Shown in pieces: positions 60,689 to 64,000 of a DNA stretch of 64,000 bases. The DNA is from Bacteroidales bacterium (GTDB taxonomy: Bacteria; Bacteroidota; Bacteroidia; Bacteroidales; Marinilabiliaceae), in NCBI GenBank assembly GCA_003249255.1, contig QKJP01000049.1:186001-250000 (forward strand). Direction: 5' to 3'. Positions within the stretch are counted from its first letter, which is position 1, and each line of letters opens with the position of its first letter. The notes under the pieces were generated by a model. It did not search any database, had not been told where the DNA came from, and was given only the letters and a program-made list of their open reading frames with translations. The position numbers and the translations under genes were made by a program.

Positions 60689-61903
60689 CTAACTTGCTTT
60701 TAACCGAGCCATATTAGTATGCTCTAACTTATCTTTAGCATAGTTTAATGTTATGACAAGTTCTTTGTCTTTTTGTGTTGGTGAATGGAACATCTTGTCA
60801 ATCATAATGGTTTCGCAGATGGATCTCAACCCACGTGCTCCTAATTTGAATTCGATAGCTTTATCAACAATGAATTCAAGTGCATCTTCTTCAAATACCA
60901 ATTTAATGTTGTCCATCTCAAACAGTTTTTCATATTGCTTGATAATACTGTTCTTTGGCTCTGTTAATATTTGACGAAGAATGGTTCTGTCTAATGGTTG
61001 TAAGTAAGTCAGAACCGGAAGACGACCAATGATTTCTGGAATTAATCCAAATGATTTTAAATCCTGTGGAGCAATGTATTGTAATAAGTTTTTATGGTCA
61101 ATTTTATCATTAGCTTTGCTGGCCATGTAACCTACCACTTTTGTATTTAAGCGTTGACCAATTTTTCGGTCAATACCATCAAAAGCACCTCCACATATAA
61201 AAAGTATATTTTTAGTATTTACAGGAATCATTTTTTGATCCGGGTGCTTACGACCACCTTGTGGAGGTACGTTTACAATGGATCCTTCTAAAAGCTTAAG
61301 TAGACCTTGTTGAACACCTTCTCCTGATACATCTCTAGTAATGGATGGATTGTCGCTTTTGCGGGCAATTTTATCAATTTCATCAATGAAAACGATTCCC
61401 TTTTCAGCCGCCTCAACGTTATAGTCTGCAGCTTGAAGCAGACGAGTTAAAATACTCTCAATATCTTCACCTACGTAACCCGCTTCGGTTAGTACAGTTG
61501 CATCCACAATGGTAAAAGGAATGTGAAGCATTCTTGCAATGGTTCTGGCAAGTAAAGTTTTTCCGGTACCGGTTTCACCAACCAGAATGATATTTGATTT
61601 TTCAATTTCTACATCCTCGTCATTGCTTTTTTGAGTCAAGCGCTTGTAGTGGTTATAAACAGCCACTGAAAGGTATTTTTTTGCCTCATTCTGACCAATG
61701 ACATATTGATCTAAGAATTCTTTAATTTCAGTCGGTTTTAAGAGATTAATGTCACTGACATTAAAGTTACTTTTCTTTTTAAATTCTTCATCCAGGATAG
61801 AATGAGCTTGCTCAATACAACTATCACAAATATGACCCGATACACCTGCAATTAGCAAGTTCGTATCTTTTCTTTCCCTTCCGCAAAATGAACACTTATC
61901 CAT
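60689..61903 (-). CDS. clpX: ATP-dependent Clp protease ATP-binding subunit ClpX
   Basis: AAA+ unfoldase that feeds proteins into ClpP. The N-terminal zinc domain has [10 protein letters not shown] and CDSCIEQA (C4); the AAA+ core has Walker A GETGTGKT, Walker [26 protein letters not shown] (pore loop), and sensor 2 near [11 protein letters not shown]. Length 404, normal for Bacteroidota. An IGR-like tripeptide (IGR at PEIIGRLP is the AAA+ arginine region) is present; the ClpP-contact IGF loop is not clearly identified by eye. It is the last gene of the tig-clpP-clpX run, 78 bp after clpP. Confidence 0.97.
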   Translation of the reverse strand: MDKCSFCGRERKDTNLLIAGVSGHICDSCIEQAHSILDEEFKKKSNFNVSDINLLKPTEIKEFLDQYVIGQNEAKKYLSVAVYNHYKRLTQKSNDEDVEIEKSNIILVGETGTGKTLLARTIARMLHIPFTIVDATVLTEAGYVGEDIESILTRLLQAADYNVEAAEKGIVFIDEIDKIARKSDNPSITRDVSGEGVQQGLLKLLEGSIVNVPPQGGRKHPDQKMIPVNTKNILFICGGAFDGIDRKIGQRLNTKVVGYMASKANDKIDHKNLLQYIAPQDLKSFGLIPEIIGRLPVLTYLQPLDRTILRQILTEPKNSIIKQYEKLFEMDNIKLVFEEDALEFIVDKAIEFKLGARGLRSICETIMIDKMFHSPTQKDKELVITLNYAKDKLEHTNMARLKAS

Positions 61904-61924
61904 AATTATTTATAATAAAATGAA

Positions 61925-61962
61925 AATGCAGAACCATTCGTAAACCTACGTGATTCTGCATT
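61925..61962 (-). promoter_or_regulatory. Hairpin between clpP and clpX
   Basis: AATGCAGAA (61925-61933) and TTCTGCATT (61954-61962) are perfect 9-bp arms. Inside the loop lies a second small stem, CGTA-aacc-TACG. On the minus strand it is followed by TTCATTTTATT rather than a clean T-run, so it may partially terminate, process or stabilise the mRNA between the two genes. Confidence 0.55.
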
Positions 61963-61981
61963 ACCTATCTTTATTTATCTT

Positions 61982-62680
61982 TTACTTCTGATCCACACGA
62001 GTTAATACATCATCAATCATCCCATATTCTTTTGCTTCTTCTGCTGTCATCCAATAATCACGGTCAGAATCTTTTTCAATTTTCTTTATTGAGTTTCCGG
62101 AGTGATCAGCAATGATGGTATATAACTCTTTTTTGAGTTTCATGATCTCGCGAGCTGTAATCTCGATATCTGAAGCTTGTCCCTGAGCACCACCCATTGG
62201 CTGGTGAATCATTATTCTTGAATGCTTTAAAGCTGTTCGTTTACCTTTTGTACCCGCTGTTAAAAGTACTGCTCCCATAGAAGCTGCCATACCTGTACAG
62301 ATGGTAGCTACATCCGAAGAAATGTACTGCATGGTATCGTAAATACCTAATCCTGCATAAACTGATCCCCCTGGTGAATTAAAGTAAATGGAAATGTCTT
62401 TTGAAGGATCTGCAGACTCCAGGTATAATAATTGTGCTTGAATCACATTGGCAACGTAATCATCAATTGGTAAACCAAGGAAGATGATACGGTCCATCAT
62501 CAAACGAGAGAATACATCCATACTCGCTACGTTTAGTTGTCTCTCCTCGATAATCGTAGGAGAAATGTAGCTGCTGGTGATGGAAGTATATTTGTCTAAA
62601 ACCAAGCTATTAATTCCTAAATGTTTGGTTGCATATTTTCTAAAATCTTTTGGATCTATCATTTTTTCGAAAAATTTCAA
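61982..62680 (-). CDS. clpP: ATP-dependent Clp protease proteolytic subunit ClpP
   Basis: Serine protease barrel that degrades proteins unfolded by ClpX. The catalytic serine is in [12 protein letters not shown] and the histidine in [14 protein letters not shown]; the aspartate lies in the [18 protein letters not shown] region. [16 protein letters not shown] is the oxyanion area. At 232 residues it is about 30 longer than E. coli ClpP at the N-terminus, which is usual in Bacteroidota and may include a propeptide. It lies between tig and clpX, the classic order. Confidence 0.97.
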   Translation of the reverse strand: MKFFEKMIDPKDFRKYATKHLGINSLVLDKYTSITSSYISPTIIEERQLNVASMDVFSRLMMDRIIFLGLPIDDYVANVIQAQLLYLESADPSKDISIYFNSPGGSVYAGLGIYDTMQYISSDVATICTGMAASMGAVLLTAGTKGKRTALKHSRIMIHQPMGGAQGQASDIEITAREIMKLKKELYTIIADHSGNSIKKIEKDSDRDYWMTAEEAKEYGMIDDVLTRVDQK

Positions 62681-62711
62681 TGTTTACAACTACTAATTTA
62701 GTAAATTAAAA

Positions 62712-62768
62712 ATAACCTCAATTCAATTTTAATTTTTATTCACAATTAAAAAATCGAATTGAGGTTAT
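62712..62768 (-). terminator. Long hairpin after tig (terminator or processing site)
   Basis: ATAACCTCAATTC (62712-62724) and GAATTGAGGTTAT (62756-62768) are perfect 13-bp arms, and the loop can add TTTTAATT/AATTAAAA. On the minus strand it is followed by TTTTTAATTT. It may reduce read-through from tig into clpP or act as a mobile palindrome. Confidence 0.6.
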
Positions 62769-62788
62769 ACTTGATTCGTTATGAGAGA

Positions 62789-64000
62789 CTAATTTTGCTC
62801 AAATAATTTATTGAAATCTTCTCTAGATACTTCTTTTTCTTCAACTTTTACAGACTCTTTAATAAATGCAATTACTTTTTCGTTTATCGCACCATTAGCA
62901 ATCTGACGACGTTGATTTTCTTTTTGAAGCATGTCTTTAGCATAGTTTTCCAAGTGCTCGTCAGGAATGTTGCTTAAGCCGTACTGCATAAATTGCATGC
63001 GAGCTGTTTTCTTAGCAAATGCCATTAAGTCCTCTTCTTCAATTTTCAGCTCATTTTCTTTAATGATGCTGTTTTGAGCCAACTGCCACTTTAAATCTTT
63101 TAAGAAACGAGGCATTTCAGCTTCAAGATTTTCTTCGTTTAATTCCTCGTTTTCGCGGTTTGTTAATAATAACCATCGTTTTAGGAATGCCTCTGGGAAC
63201 TCTACATCAACTTTACCCAATACTTTATCCTTAGCATCTATTTGGAAGCGGTAATCAGATTCCATTGCTAAGTTTTTCTCTAAATCGGCTTTTACACGAG
63301 CATTAAACTCTTCTTCGTTGCTGATGCCATTATCTGGTCCGAAGGCTTTATCGAATAATTCCTGATTTATTTCAGGGTTTTTAAAGTCTGTAATTTCTGC
63401 AATTGTAAATTGAAAATCTGCGTCGACAGTTGCTGCGGCAGCTTTATCAATTTTTAATAAGTAAGAAAGTTCTGTTTCGTTAGGAAATGCTTTCTTAGGA
63501 TTGAAAACAACCACGTCACCAACTTTTGCCCCTTCTAATTTCGCTTTTTCTGCTTCGTCTTTGAAAATAGCCATCGATAGCATCGATTCTTCTGTGAAGA
63601 TACCACCTTCTTTTATTTCGCCATTTTCTAACTCAACGAATGCGCCTTTTACTGCTGACTTTTCACCAACAACTTCTGATGGCTCTGAAGTTCCAAAGCG
63701 ACCAAGCATGGACTCTTTTTGTTGGTTAAACATTTCGTCCGTTATCTGAATTTTATATTCAGTAACTTTTTCGCGTTTCGATAATTTAACGTCTACTACA
63801 GGTGCTAATGCGATGTCAAATGAGAAATCAAACTTTTCTGCATTGTCAAAATCGATCATCTCCTGATCTTCAGATGGGATTGGATCTCCTAAAAGATCTA
63901 ATTTATTTTCAATGATGAATGAGTTTAAGCTTTCAGAAACTAATTTGTTAACCTCGTCAGCAACGATTGATTTTCCATACATCTTTTTAACCATTCCTGC
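62789..64000 (-). CDS. tig: Trigger factor, C-terminal part (cut by window edge)
   Basis: Ribosome-bound chaperone and prolyl isomerase. The visible 400-odd residues begin within the N-terminal ribosome-binding domain, at GMVKKMYGKSIVADEVNKLV; the true start lies beyond 64000, so the ATG at 63994 is internal. A PPIase-like domain region (about 150-230 of the visible part) and the helical C-terminal arms (EFPEAFLKRWLLLTNRENEE and ENQRRQIANGAINEKVIAFI) follow. It precedes clpP and clpX, the usual order, separated from clpP by a long palindrome. Confidence 0.95.
   Translation of the reverse strand, partial: AGMVKKMYGKSIVADEVNKLVSESLNSFIIENKLDLLGDPIPSEDQEMIDFDNAEKFDFSFDIALAPVVDVKLSKREKVTEYKIQITDEMFNQQKESMLGRFGTSEPSEVVGEKSAVKGAFVELENGEIKEGGIFTEESMLSMAIFKDEAEKAKLEGAKVGDVVVFNPKKAFPNETELSYLLKIDKAAAATVDADFQFTIAEITDFKNPEINQELFDKAFGPDNGISNEEEFNARVKADLEKNLAMESDYRFQIDAKDKVLGKVDVEFPEAFLKRWLLLTNRENEELNEENLEAEMPRFLKDLKWQLAQNSIIKENELKIEEEDLMAFAKKTARMQFMQYGLSNIPDEHLENYAKDMLQKENQRRQIANGAINEKVIAFIKESVKVEEKEVSREDFNKLFEQN

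Noticed and set aside
1-64000. CRISPR array, tRNA, rRNA, insertion sequence or prophage genes
   Set aside because: No regularly spaced repeats, no tRNA cloverleaf with CCA end, no transposase or integrase and no phage structural genes were recognised while reading both strands.

Overview
The window reads as an AT-rich chromosomal segment of a member of the Bacteroidota, most likely class Bacteroidia (Marinilabiliales-like is my best guess; the family cannot be fixed without a search). The grounds are SusC/SusD and FecI/FecR genes, type IX secretion (T9SS) sorting domains of both type A and type B, PorP/SprF, PorZ and GldA homologues, the long form of IspG, an N-succinylornithine-type transcarbamylase, and promoter elements of the Bacteroidota pattern TTTG / TAnnTTTG. 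Every recognisable gene looks intact except the two cut by the window edges: carB on the left and tig on the right.

Region 1 (1-34233) is an arginine/proline biosynthesis locus. carB is divergent from argR, N-acylglutamate synthase (GNAT), argG, argC and argD. After an interruption come proC, proB, proA, argF', argB, argE, argH, a citrate synthase and carA. ArgF' has proline at position 90, the residue that marks succinylornithine transcarbamylase in Bacteroides fragilis, so the acyl cycle probably runs on succinyl rather than acetyl intermediates. Two ARG-box-like palindromes 21 bp apart cover the argR promoter and a weaker one lies in front of carB. carA has a terminator-like leader hairpin preceded by a 13-codon ORF. 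Most gaps between these genes carry dispersed palindromic repeats of several families.

The locus is interrupted between argD and proC by about 16 kb (6581-22558). This block holds a NUMOD4/HNH-type endonuclease gene; a minus-strand cell-surface regulation and uptake operon (ECF sigma factor, FecR anti-sigma factor, SusC with an STN signalling domain, SusD, a T9SS type A cargo, a lipoprotein); and a divergent plus-strand module of a large type B T9SS cargo, its PorP/SprF barrel, a PD40/PKD protein and a secreted protein.

Region 2 (34378-43740) holds rdgB overlapping porZ, a DUF3352/propeller protein, a zinc-site-degenerate sirtuin, a PorT-like barrel, comF, and two small secreted proteins. 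Region 3 (44028-53244) is mixed housekeeping: dapD, tsaC, thioesterase, rimM, cobalamin adenosyltransferase, pdxH, gldA with a beta-helix repeat protein, ispG and an exported unknown. Region 4 (53422-64000) carries asnS, rpoN, a degenerate PAP2 membrane protein, acpH, an ACP-like protein without the usual serine, the membrane pyrophosphatase hppA, and clpX, clpP and tig in the classical order.

No tRNA, rRNA, CRISPR array, insertion sequence or prophage was recognised. All calls come from reading the sequence; no similarity search was run.
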